From: Pseudomonadota bacterium
GTDB lineage: Bacteria > Pseudomonadota > Alphaproteobacteria > Rhizobiales > Xanthobacteraceae
Assembly: GCA_023391175.1 (NCBI GenBank)
Contig: JAEWBL010000523.1
Coordinates: forward strand, 1 to 9,466
Direction of reading: 5' to 3'
Length of the DNA stretch: 9,466 bases
The position numbers were made by a program, and so were the translations under genes. The notes below the pieces were generated by a model. The model did not search any database and was not told where the DNA came from. It worked only from the letters and a program-made list of their open reading frames with translations. Positions 1 through 6,461 of the stretch are shown here, piece after piece. Position 1 is the stretch's first letter. Every line of letters starts with the position of its first letter.

Positions 1-863
1 GCCTCGACCCGGCCTTCATCAAGGAGCTGGAGAAGCAGTTCGGCTTCGACAAGCCGCCCCACGAGCGCTTCCTGAAGATGATCACGGACTATGCCACCTT
101 CAACTTCGGCAAGTCCTATTTCCGCGACATCTCGGTGCTGGAGCTGATCGGCGAGAAGATGCCCGTCTCCATCTCGCTCGGCCTGTGGATGACGCTCATC
201 ACCTACCTCATCTCCATCCCGCTCGGCATCGGCAAGGCCATGCGCGACGGCTCGCGCTTCGATGTGTGGACCTCGGCGGTCATCATCGTCGGCTATGCCA
301 TTCCGTCCTTCCTGTTCGCCATCCTGCTCATCATCCTGTTCGCCGGCGGCTCCTTCCTCGATCTGTTCCCGCTGCGCGGCCTCACCTCCGAGAATTTCTG
401 GCAGATGAGCTGGCCCGAGCGCATCGCGGACTATGCCTGGCACCTGGTGCTGCCGCTCACCTCCATGGTGCTCGGCGCCTTCGCCACGATGACGCTGCTC
501 ACCAAGAACTCGTTCCTGGAAGAGATCCGCAAGCAGTACGTCACCACCGCGCGCATGAAGGGGCTTTCCGAGAGCCGGGTGCTCTACGGCCACGTGTTCA
601 GGAACGCCATGCTCATCGTCATCGCCGGCTTTCCGAGCGCCTTCATCGCCGCCTTCTTCTCCGGCTCGCTCCTGATCGAGACCATCTTCTCGCTGGACGG
701 CCTCGGCCTGCTGGGTTTCGAGAGCGTGCTGAACCGCGATTATCCGGTGGTGTTCGCCACCCTCTACATCTTCTCGCTGGCGGGGCTCATCGTCGGCCTC
801 ATCTCGGACCTCACCTACATGCTGGTCGATCCACGGATCGACTTCGACACGCGGGAGGTCTGA
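1..863 (+). CDS. yejB: Peptide/microcin C-type ABC transporter permease YejB (5' end missing)
   Basis: Inner-membrane permease that with YejE forms the channel of a YejABEF importer for small peptides, including peptide-nucleotide antibiotics such as microcin C. The frame is open from base 3 with no start in view, leaving about 286 residues; family members are about 360, so roughly the first 75-80 are outside the window. Visible are five hydrophobic segments, a cytoplasmic EAA-type loop for docking the ATPase (about bases 519-615, with TARMKGLSE and FRNAM), and the typical ending VDPRIDF. The stop lies 3 bases before the yejE start, and GGGAGG at 853-858 inside its last codons serves as the yejE ribosome site, so the two are one operon. 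Family assignment (binding-protein-dependent permease, DppB type) is firm. YejB rather than a generic Dpp/Opp subunit rests on the fit with the YejE and YejF neighbours. Confidence 0.93.
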   Translation, partial: LDPAFIKELEKQFGFDKPPHERFLKMITDYATFNFGKSYFRDISVLELIGEKMPVSISLGLWMTLITYLISIPLGIGKAMRDGSRFDVWTSAVIIVGYAIPSFLFAILLIILFAGGSFLDLFPLRGLTSENFWQMSWPERIADYAWHLVLPLTSMVLGAFATMTLLTKNSFLEEIRKQYVTTARMKGLSESRVLYGHVFRNAMLIVIAGFPSAFIAAFFSGSLLIETIFSLDGLGLLGFESVLNRDYPVVFATLYIFSLAGLIVGLISDLTYMLVDPRIDFDTREV

Positions 864-866
864 GCC

Positions 867-2075
867 ATGGATGCCGTTCCCGTCCTCCAGCCCGGCGCGC
901 CCACCGATGTGCCCGCCGCCCGTGATACCGCCCATGGCTCGTTGCCGCCCCCCGGCGAGACCAAGCCGAAGGGCCGCTTCGCCCTCTCGCCGCTCAACCG
1001 GCGGCGGCTCGCGAACTTTCGCGGCAATGGGCGCGGCTACTGGTCGTTCGTGGTCTTCATGGTGCTGTTCGTCATCAGCCTCGGCGCCGAATTCATCGCC
1101 AATGACAAGCCCATCCTCGTCTCCTATGACGGCGGCTATTACTTCCCGGTACTGAAGGCCTATCCGGAGACCGCGTTCGGCGGCGATTTCGAGACGGATG
1201 CGGACTACCGAGACCCCTTCCTCCAGAAGCTCATCGCCGAAAAGGGCGGCTGGATGGTATGGCCCCCCATCCGCTTCTCCTATTCCACCCACAACCTGGA
1301 CCTGCCCACCCCCGCCCCCTCGCCGCCCACCTGGATGCTCACCGAGGCCCAGTGCAAGGCGGCGGCGGAGAAGAAGGGGGTGTCAGGCTGTTCCGGGCTC
1401 GAGGTGAACTGGCTCGGGACGGACGACCAGGGCCGCGACGTGGTGGCCCGCCTCATCTACGGCTTCCGCATCTCGGTGCTGTTCGGCCTCGCGCTCACCA
1501 TCGTCTCCTCCGTGGTGGGCGTCGCGGCGGGCGCGGTGCAGGGCTATTTCGGCGGCTGGGTGGACCTGTTGTTCCAGCGATTCATCGAGATCTGGACAGC
1601 CATCCCCTCGCTCTACCTGCTGCTCATCATCTCCTCGGTGCTGGTGCCGGGATTCTGGGTGCTGCTCGGCATCCTCTTGCTGTTCTCCTGGGTCTCGCTG
1701 GTGGGGCTGGTCCGTGCCGAATTCCTGCGCGCCCGAAACTTCGAATATGTGCAGGCGGCGCGGGCGCTGGGCGTCGGCAATCTCACCATCATGGCGCGGC
1801 ACATGCTGCCCAATGCCATGGTGGCGACGCTGACCATGCTGCCCTTCATCCTCTCCTCATCGGTGATGACGCTGACGGCGCTGGACTTCCTCGGCTTCGG
1901 CCTGCCCCCCGGCTCGCCCTCGCTGGGCGAACTGCTCTCCCAGGGCAAGAACAACATCCAGGCCCCGTGGCTCGGCCTCACCGGCTTCTTCACCGTGGCG
2001 GTGATGCTGAGCCTCCTCATCTTCATCGGCGAGGCGGTGCGCGACGCCTTCGACCCGCGCAAGACGTTCGGGTGA
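867..2075 (+). CDS. yejE: Peptide/microcin C-type ABC transporter permease YejE
   Basis: Second permease of the Yej importer, 402 residues (DppC type). Residues 1-50 are Pro/Ala/Arg-rich and look disordered, making the protein longer than the roughly 340-residue E. coli YejE. The first membrane helix is at about 59-78. A periplasmic stretch of about 100 residues (80-180) precedes the hallmark NWLGTDDQGRDVVARL at 181-196, followed by several helices. The EAA loop that contacts YejF is at about 294-318 (AARALG...HMLPNAM) and the C-terminus is GEAVRDAFDPRKTFG. The long insert before the GTD motif is typical of YejE and separates it from ordinary DppC. The ATG at 867 is supported by GGGAGG at 853-858 with an 8-base spacer. 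In a standard yej operon yejF would follow directly, but here a toxin-antitoxin cassette intervenes. Confidence 0.94.
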   Translation: MDAVPVLQPGAPTDVPAARDTAHGSLPPPGETKPKGRFALSPLNRRRLANFRGNGRGYWSFVVFMVLFVISLGAEFIANDKPILVSYDGGYYFPVLKAYPETAFGGDFETDADYRDPFLQKLIAEKGGWMVWPPIRFSYSTHNLDLPTPAPSPPTWMLTEAQCKAAAEKKGVSGCSGLEVNWLGTDDQGRDVVARLIYGFRISVLFGLALTIVSSVVGVAAGAVQGYFGGWVDLLFQRFIEIWTAIPSLYLLLIISSVLVPGFWVLLGILLLFSWVSLVGLVRAEFLRARNFEYVQAARALGVGNLTIMARHMLPNAMVATLTMLPFILSSSVMTLTALDFLGFGLPPGSPSLGELLSQGKNNIQAPWLGLTGFFTVAVMLSLLIFIGEAVRDAFDPRKTFG

Positions 2076-2102
2076 GGGGCGGGTGTGGTAGGATGAATGC
2101 GC

Positions 2103-2110
2103 GAGGGTGA
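2103..2110 (+). promoter_or_regulatory. Ribosome binding site deciding the antitoxin start
   Basis: GAGGGTGA resembles the Shine-Dalgarno core. The GAGG ends 9 bases before the ATG at 2116 but abuts the in-frame GTG at 2107, so the ATG is the more likely start. Confidence 0.5.
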
Positions 2111-2115
2111 CTGAG

Positions 2116-2343
2116 ATGAACAAGATCGTGCGCCAGTACCCGGTCGAGAAGCTGCCCGAGGATTTGCGGGACGGGCTCACGCGCGCGTCGGTCACCGTTT
2201 CTCTTGAGGAAGAGGCCTCCGATCCCTCTCCGGCCGCGGGTCATTTCACGCGGTGGAAGCATCTGCGCCGAGCGGAATTCCTCACGACTGAGGAGATCGT
2301 CGATCACGTTCGGGCGCTGCGGGACGAATGGGATCGTCGATGA
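2116..2343 (+). CDS. Putative VapB-type antitoxin of a PIN-toxin module
   Basis: Small protein of 75 residues (78 if the GTG at 2107 is used). No catalytic motif is seen. The N-terminal half (PVEKLPEDLRDGL, then VTVSLEEE) resembles the short strand-forming start of antitoxins that pair with PIN toxins. The C-terminal part (FLTTEEIVDHVRALRDEWDRR) is a charged helix of the kind that wraps around the toxin. The call rests mainly on position: its TGA overlaps the ATG of the PIN gene by 4 bases, the usual antitoxin-toxin order. The expected role is to neutralise the toxin and perhaps repress its own transcription, but I see no clear operator palindrome in the 40 bases after yejE. Codon choice is less GC-biased than in the yej genes: a hand count of row 2281-2340 gives about 62% GC, against about 75% in a yejF row (3301-3360). 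Confidence 0.72.
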   Translation: MNKIVRQYPVEKLPEDLRDGLTRASVTVSLEEEASDPSPAAGHFTRWKHLRRAEFLTTEEIVDHVRALRDEWDRR

Positions 2344-2789
2344 CGGTGCCTCGCGTCTATCTCGACACGAACGTCTTCATCACGGCGATGGAGCAGGCGG
2401 GCGCGCGTTCCGACCATGCCTGGTGGGTGCTCTCGTCTCTTGAGGACGGTGAGTTCTTGGGCGTTACCAGTGAACTCACACTGTCCGAAGTGCTGGTAAA
2501 ACCCATGGAGCGCGGAGCCGGCGCGGTGGTAGACGCCTATCAGGGTATGATCTCGCCCTCTGACGGCTTCGAGGTGCTCCCGGTGGACCGCGCCGTTCTG
2601 ATCGCCGCTGCGCGACTTCGCGCCGGGCGTGCCTCCCTCAAGCTGCCGGACGCGATCCATGTCGCGACCGCGCAACTGGGCGGCTGCGCCTTCTTTGTTT
2701 CTGCGGACGAGCGGATCGCCGTGCCGGATGGCATGGCGCGCCTGCCTCTTTCTCCCTTCACCGTGGACGACATCGTCAATCCCAAATGA
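2340..2789 (+). CDS. PIN-domain ribonuclease, VapC-type toxin
   Basis: Protein of 149 residues spanning one PIN domain, a Mg-dependent RNase fold. The four acidic residues expected in the active site are present: D9 in YLDTN, E50 in SELTLSEVLVKP, D104 in LKLPDAIHVATA and D123 in FVSADERI. Nothing looks truncated, so it is probably active. VapC toxins cleave tRNA or rRNA and halt translation until bound by the antitoxin; the target here cannot be read from sequence. The ATG at 2340 overlaps the antitoxin stop (ATGA) and has GGGA 6 bases upstream, which I prefer over the in-frame ATG at 2328. Its own stop overlaps the yejF start, again as ATGA. Row 2461-2520 counts at about 58% GC, well below the flanking transporter genes, which suggests acquisition by transfer. 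Confidence 0.85.
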   Translation: MTVPRVYLDTNVFITAMEQAGARSDHAWWVLSSLEDGEFLGVTSELTLSEVLVKPMERGAGAVVDAYQGMISPSDGFEVLPVDRAVLIAAARLRAGRASLKLPDAIHVATAQLGGCAFFVSADERIAVPDGMARLPLSPFTVDDIVNPK

Positions 2790-4423
2790 CCGCTGAACCC
2801 CTCCTTTCCGTCCGCGACCTCTCCGTCGCCTTCCGCCGGGGCGATGGCGCGCCGCCGGCGCTGGCGGTGAAGACCGTGTCGTTCGATCTCGCCAAGGGCG
2901 AGACGCTGGCGCTGGTCGGCGAATCCGGCTCCGGCAAGTCGGTCACGGCGCTGTCGGTGCTGAAGCTGCTGCCCTATCCCTCGGCGAGCCATCCCTCGGG
3001 CGAGATCCTGTTCAAGGGGCGCGACCTGCTCACGGTGTCCGAGCGGGAACTGCGGGGCATCCGGGGCAACAACATCACCATGGTGTTCCAGGAGCCCATG
3101 AGCTCGCTGAACCCGCTCCACACCATCGAGCGGCAGGTGGGGGAGATGCTGATCCTCCATCGCGGCATGTCCGCCCACGCCGCCCGCGCCCGCACGCTGG
3201 AACTGCTTGCCGAGGTGGGCATTCCCCAGCCGGAGGAGCGGCTCAACGCCTATCCGCACCAATTGTCCGGCGGCCAGCGCCAGCGCGTGATGATCGCCAT
3301 GGCGCTCGCCAACGCGCCCGACCTGCTGATCGCCGACGAGCCCACCACCGCCCTCGACGTCACCGTGCAGGCGCAGATCCTGAAGCTCTTGAAGGAGCTT
3401 CAGGCGCGGCTCGGCATGGCCATGCTGTTCATCACCCATGACCTCGGCATCGTGCGCAAGATCGCCGACCGCGTGTGCGTGATGCAGAAGGGCGAGATCG
3501 TGGAGCAGGGCGGGGCGGAGGAAACCTTCCTCCACCCCAGGCACCCCTATACGCAGGCGCTGCTCAAGGCCGAGCCCAAGCCGGACCCCGCGCCCATCGC
3601 CCCCGATGCGCCCATCGTGGTGGAGGCGAACGACCTCAAGGTCTATTTCCCCATCAAGCGCGGCATCCTGCGCAAGACGGTGGGGCACGTGAAGGCGGTG
3701 GACGGGGTCTCCGTCGCCATCCGCCGGGGCGAGACGCTGGGCGTGGTGGGGGAATCGGGCTCGGGCAAGACCACGCTGGGGCTTGCGCTGCTGCGGCTCA
3801 TCTCCAGCACCGGACCCATCGCATTCCTCGGCAAGCCCATCGATGCCCTGAGCTTCAAGGCCATGCGGCCGCTGCGCTCCGACCTGCAGATCGTGTTCCA
3901 GGACCCCTATGGCGCGCGCTCGCCGCGCATGTCGGTGGCGGAGATCGTGGGGGAGGGGTTGCTGGTCCACCAGCGCAAGCTCACCGCCGACGAGCGGGAG
4001 GCGCGGGTGATTGCGGCGCTCGCCGACGTGGGGCTCGATCCCGAGACGCGGCATCGCTATCCGCACGAATTCTCCGGCGGCCAGCGCCAGCGCATCTCGA
4101 TTGCCCGTGCCATGGCGCTGGAGCCCTCCTTCGTGGTGCTGGACGAGCCCACCAGCGCCCTCGACATGATCGTGCAGGCGCAGATCGTCGACCTCCTGCG
4201 CGCGCTGCAGAAGAAGCGGGACCTCACCTTCATGTTCATATCCCACGATCTGCGGGTGGTGTCGGCGCTGGCGAGCCGCATCCTCGTCATGCGCAACGGC
4301 AAGATGGTGGAGGAGGGGCCGGCCCACGACGTGTTCGAGCACCCGAAGGAGGACTACACCCGCGCCCTGTTCGCGGCCGCCTTCAATCTCGACGCCACCG
4401 GCCACGGGGTGGTGCGCCAGTGA
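2786..4423 (+). CDS. yejF: Peptide/microcin C-type ABC transporter ATP-binding protein YejF
   Basis: Fused double ATPase of 545 residues that powers the YejB/YejE channel from the cytoplasmic face. First nucleotide-binding domain: Walker A GESGSGKS 45-52, Q-loop Q102, signature LSGGQ 160-164, Walker B ending D184-E185, H-loop H218. Second domain: Walker A GESGSGKT 322-329, Q-loop Q372, signature FSGGQ 429-433, Walker B ending D453-E454, H-loop H487. Both sites look competent. [11 protein letters not shown] (250-260) after the first domain is the usual oligopeptide-transporter C-terminal motif, echoed by [11 protein letters not shown] after the second. The length and the two-domain fusion are typical of YejF. 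The ATG overlaps the PIN gene stop by 4 bases, and no good ribosome site precedes it, so translation probably depends on ribosomes finishing the toxin gene. Confidence 0.95.
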   Translation: MTAEPLLSVRDLSVAFRRGDGAPPALAVKTVSFDLAKGETLALVGESGSGKSVTALSVLKLLPYPSASHPSGEILFKGRDLLTVSERELRGIRGNNITMVFQEPMSSLNPLHTIERQVGEMLILHRGMSAHAARARTLELLAEVGIPQPEERLNAYPHQLSGGQRQRVMIAMALANAPDLLIADEPTTALDVTVQAQILKLLKELQARLGMAMLFITHDLGIVRKIADRVCVMQKGEIVEQGGAEETFLHPRHPYTQALLKAEPKPDPAPIAPDAPIVVEANDLKVYFPIKRGILRKTVGHVKAVDGVSVAIRRGETLGVVGESGSGKTTLGLALLRLISSTGPIAFLGKPIDALSFKAMRPLRSDLQIVFQDPYGARSPRMSVAEIVGEGLLVHQRKLTADEREARVIAALADVGLDPETRHRYPHEFSGGQRQRISIARAMALEPSFVVLDEPTSALDMIVQAQIVDLLRALQKKRDLTFMFISHDLRVVSALASRILVMRNGKMVEEGPAHDVFEHPKEDYTRALFAAAFNLDATGHGVVRQ

Positions 4424-5046
4424 GCGAAATGGAAGACCGCCCCGCCCGCGTGGACGTGGAAGGCCCGGAACTGCTCGCCAAGGGCTTCCGCCCCTATGAG
4501 CGCTACCGCCTCGTGCTGCACCATTCCGACGGCACCAGCGACGCCCAGGTGCGCGACATCGTGCGCGGCGGCACGGCGGTGGGGGTGCTCGGCTATGATC
4601 CCGCGCGCGATGACGTGGTGCTGATCCGCCAGTTCCGCCTCTCGGCGCACCTCGTCCACGACCGCGGCGACCTGGTGGAGATCGTCGCCGGCATCGTGGA
4701 GCCGGGCGAGGAGCCCGAAGACGCCGCCCGGCGGGAGTGCGAGGAGGAAGCGGGCGTCACCCCGCGCCTGCTGCTGCCCATGCTCACCTTCACCCCGTCG
4801 CCCGGGGTGAGCGACGAGCGCGTGCTGCTCTATCTCGGCATCCTCGATGCCGCGCGCCTGCCCGAGCGGGCGGGATCGGTGGCGGAGACGGAGACGACCC
4901 GGCCTTTCGCCGTGCCGGTGGACGAAGCCTTCGCCGCCATCGCGCAGGGGCGCTGCATCAACGGCTTCCTCATCCTCGCCCTGCAATGGCTCGCGCTGAA
5001 CCGCGCCCGGCTGCCGGAGTTGATTGCGGGGGCGGAGCGGGGGTAG
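4420..5046 (+). CDS. Nudix hydrolase, ADP-ribose pyrophosphatase type
   Basis: Protein of 208 residues with a complete Nudix box at 91-113 matching Gx5Ex7REUxEExGU (G91, E97, R105-E106, E109-E110, G112), so the metal-binding glutamates are intact. FTPSPG follows about a dozen residues after the box. The proline at 128, 15 residues past the box, fits ADP-ribose pyrophosphatases, which split ADP-ribose into AMP and ribose 5-phosphate. Length is close to E. coli NudF (209), but related enzymes also act on GDP-mannose or other nucleotide sugars, so the substrate is open. The start chosen is the GTG at 4420, which overlaps the yejF stop (GTGA) like the junctions before it; an in-frame ATG at 4429 would remove three residues and neither has a strong ribosome site. 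It is the last gene of the operon. Confidence 0.88.
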   Translation: MSEMEDRPARVDVEGPELLAKGFRPYERYRLVLHHSDGTSDAQVRDIVRGGTAVGVLGYDPARDDVVLIRQFRLSAHLVHDRGDLVEIVAGIVEPGEEPEDAARRECEEEAGVTPRLLLPMLTFTPSPGVSDERVLLYLGILDAARLPERAGSVAETETTRPFAVPVDEAFAAIAQGRCINGFLILALQWLALNRARLPELIAGAERG

Positions 5047-5100
5047 GGGAGCGATTATTGCGCCGTCAGGGCCGGGCTACTGAAGCGCTCCCTTCCCGCC

Positions 5101-5130
5101 GTCATCGCCCGGCTCATCCGGGCGATCCAC
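5101..5130 (+). repeat. Short palindromic repeat, copy 1 (possible terminator of the yej operon)
   Basis: A perfect 9-bp stem (ATCGCCCGG at 5104-5112 with CCGGGCGAT at 5118-5126) closes a 5-base loop, 54 bases after the Nudix stop. No T-run follows, so a classical intrinsic terminator is not shown. The 30-base unit recurs in inverted orientation at 5174-5202 with few differences. Nothing else is seen in the gap 5047-5249 between the convergent genes. Confidence 0.65.
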
Positions 5131-5173
5131 TGCGCCGCCTGAGCCATGTTCGAGAGCCGGATCCAGCCCAACC

Positions 5174-5202
5174 GTGGATCCCCGGACAAGCCGGGGGATG
5201 AC
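5174..5202 (-). repeat. Short palindromic repeat, copy 2, inverted
   Basis: Read on the minus strand this 29-base unit matches copy 1 closely (both begin GTCATC and end GATCCAC). Its own stem (5178-5185 with 5191-5199, loop ACAAG) has one bulged G. It lies 47 bases past the stop of the minus-strand creatininase-like gene, so the two copies sit symmetrically downstream of two converging genes. Units of the type GGATCC-CCGG-loop-CCGG are familiar dispersed intergenic elements in alphaproteobacteria. Confidence 0.65.
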
Positions 5203-5249
5203 ACAGTGACATGGGGAGCACGCGCTTTCGTCTGCCGTCCCCGTCCCCC

Positions 5250-6044
5250 TCACGCATGCGGCTCCAGCCGCGCGAGGTCGAAGGCCGCCACGTCCTTCAA
5301 AAGCTCCACGAAGGCGCGGGAGCCGTATTCGTAGGCGGCTTCGCCCTTGAGCGCGGTGGCGTGGGTGGCGTCGCCCATGGCGCCGTCGGGGCTGAGGTCC
5401 TCCGCCAGCCAGCCGAAGCCGACCGGGTGGTTGGCGCGCAGGCGCTGGAACTCGGTTTCCATGGCGATGGAATAGGGCGGGAACGGCCCGGCGTGGCTCA
5501 TGTCCACCAGCTCGGGGCGGAACGCGAGCATCAGCGAGGTCTCGATCTCCCCGCCATGGATGCCGTGCGCCCGCTCGTGGTCGGAGAACAGGCCCACCGG
5601 ATAGCCGAAGCGGTGCATGGAGCAGGTGACGGCCAGCATCTTGTGGTCCACCCGCAGCGTGCGCGCCACAAGATCGATCACCGGCACGTTGCCGCCATGG
5701 GTGTTCATGAGCACGAGGCGGCGCACCCCGGCGCGGGCGAGACTGCGGCCCAGCTCCACCCAGGCGGCGATGGCGGTGGCGGGGGAGAGGGTCAGCGTGC
5801 CGGCAAACGAGATGTGCTCGTCGGACTTGCCCACCGCTTGCACGGGCAGGAACACCGCGTCCACCTCGCGCGGCACCATGAAGGCGATGCGCTCCACATA
5901 GCCCTCGGCGATGAAGAGGTCGGTGCCCAGCGGCAGGTGCGGGCCATGCTGCTCCACGGCGGCGACGGGCAGGACGGCGACCATGCGGGTCTTGTCCAGC
6001 GCTGCGAGTGCCGGTGAGGAAAGTTCAGCCCATTTCAGAAACAC
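5250..6044 (-). CDS. Creatininase-family metallohydrolase
   Basis: Cytoplasmic amidohydrolase of 264 residues; no signal peptide is seen. The family signature VAAVEQHGPHLPLGTD supplies the metal ligands E31, H33 and D42. NTHGGN (H116) and IHGGEIETS (E166) complete the binuclear site by family knowledge of creatininase and MftE-type enzymes. The family includes creatinine amidohydrolase, formamide hydrolases of riboflavin/F420-type pathways and the mycofactocin peptidase MftE, and the sequence does not decide which reaction applies. None of the mycofactocin genes is beside it, so MftE itself is unlikely. The start chosen is the GTG at 6044-6042, which has GGAGG 5 bases upstream. An in-frame GTG at 6056 would add four residues but has only a G-run touching it, and a TAG at 6086-6084 blocks anything longer. 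It is transcribed towards the Nudix gene as its own unit. Confidence 0.87.
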   Translation of the reverse strand: MFLKWAELSSPALAALDKTRMVAVLPVAAVEQHGPHLPLGTDLFIAEGYVERIAFMVPREVDAVFLPVQAVGKSDEHISFAGTLTLSPATAIAAWVELGRSLARAGVRRLVLMNTHGGNVPVIDLVARTLRVDHKMLAVTCSMHRFGYPVGLFSDHERAHGIHGGEIETSLMLAFRPELVDMSHAGPFPPYSIAMETEFQRLRANHPVGFGWLAEDLSPDGAMGDATHATALKGEAAYEYGSRAFVELLKDVAAFDLARLEPHA

Positions 6045-6049
6045 CGCTG

Positions 6050-6054
6050 CCTCC
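6050..6054 (-). promoter_or_regulatory. Ribosome binding site deciding the creatininase-family start
   Basis: GGAGG on the minus strand with a 5-base spacer (CAGCG) to the GTG at 6044. It favours this start over the GTG at 6056. Confidence 0.5.
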
Positions 6055-6157
6055 ACGCCCCCGGCGCGTGCTGCCGCGCCGCCCTACCTCCATGGGAAGG
6101 AAAAGCCGCATCAAGTCAAGGCTATGGGTGGGGCAGGACACGCCTCGGCCCAGGCGC

Positions 6158-6301
6158 TTCCCCTCTCCCCTCGCGGGAGAGGGTGGATCGCGGCTTTGCC
6201 GCGAGACGGGTGAGGGGGTGTGGCGCCGTTTGGGCGTGCTGTCGCATTTGGCCCGAGAGCCCCCTCACCCCCAGCCCCTCTCCCGCGAGGGGAGAGGGGA
6301 G
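6158..6301. repeat. Nested palindromic intergenic element, about 144 bp
   Basis: The outer arms form a perfect 25-bp inverted repeat (6159-6183 with 6276-6300), each arm itself partly palindromic (CCCCTC...GAGAGGG type). Inside, CGCGGC-TTT-GCCGCG (6189-6203) forms a tight hairpin, and GGGTGAGGGGG (6208-6218) pairs with 6260-6270 around a 41-base loop. The whole can fold as a branched structure on either strand. No open frame and no transposase are present. Elements with CCCTCTCCCGCGAGGGGAGAGG cores are common between genes in alphaproteobacteria, so a dispersed, possibly MITE-like repeat is the best reading; a transcribed structure cannot be excluded. Confidence 0.75.
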
Positions 6302-6390
6302 GAAATCAGCCCGAGCAGCAGAACACCCCGCGAACCCTGCCCCTCACCTGATTCGCTCCCCTCCCGTTCCGCGAATGTCCGCGCGCCCCC

Positions 6391-6421
6391 TTTCGCCATC
6401 GCCCCCGCGTCCCGATATGAT
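6391..6421 (+). promoter_or_regulatory. Possible promoter of the helicase gene
   Basis: TATGAT at 6416-6421 is one base from the -10 consensus. The only -35 candidate, TTTCGC at 6391-6396, is poor and 19 bases away. Transcription would begin near 6428, leaving a leader of about 34 bases before the ATG at 6462 and excluding the upstream in-frame ATG at 6417. Confidence 0.3.
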
Positions 6422-6461
6422 ACAGGGACACCCCTCCTTTACGTGGATTGCGCCAGAGCCG

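Larger units (their letters stand above)
6057..6461. other. Divergent intergenic region between the creatininase-family gene and the helicase
   Basis: These 405 bases hold no convincing gene. The part next to the minus-strand gene contains TTGACT on the minus strand (6119-6114), a plausible -35, but no good -10 at normal spacing. A strong GGAGGTAG (6091-6084, minus) has no start codon at a useful distance. The centre is the nested palindrome at 6158-6301. The part next to the helicase is C-rich with a possible promoter at 6391-6421. Confidence 0.6.

Noticed and set aside
185..925. Plus-strand frame of 246 codons overlapping yejB
   Set aside because: Arg/His/Ala-rich out-of-frame reading of the permease gene.
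2076..2800. Target-site duplications or attachment sites bordering the toxin-antitoxin cassette
   Set aside because: I compared the two borders by eye and found no convincing direct repeat or integrase-type site, so the insertion mechanism is left open.
2540..4405. Long minus-strand open frame (621 codons) opposite yejF and the toxin gene
   Set aside because: His/Arg/Gly-rich low-complexity translation with no domain, a shadow of GC3-biased codons; the plus strand encodes a complete ABC ATPase.
3475..4419. Upstream open extension of the Nudix frame through yejF
   Set aside because: It is simply the Nudix frame left open across yejF. The translation is Arg/Ala/Gly-rich noise and a GTG at 4420 fits the operon spacing.
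5146..5334. 62-codon plus-strand frame in the convergent gap
   Set aside because: It runs through the palindromic repeat and into the antisense of a real gene, with no motif.
5211..6017. Plus-strand open frame of 268 codons opposite the creatininase-family gene
   Set aside because: No recognisable motif, whereas the minus strand shows the EQHGPHLPLGTD and HGGE signatures.
5997..6093. Tiny minus-strand leader-like frame beginning ATGGAGGTAG near 6093 and running into the creatininase-family gene
   Set aside because: About 21 codons of Gly/Arg-rich sequence with no ribosome site of its own; nothing supports expression.
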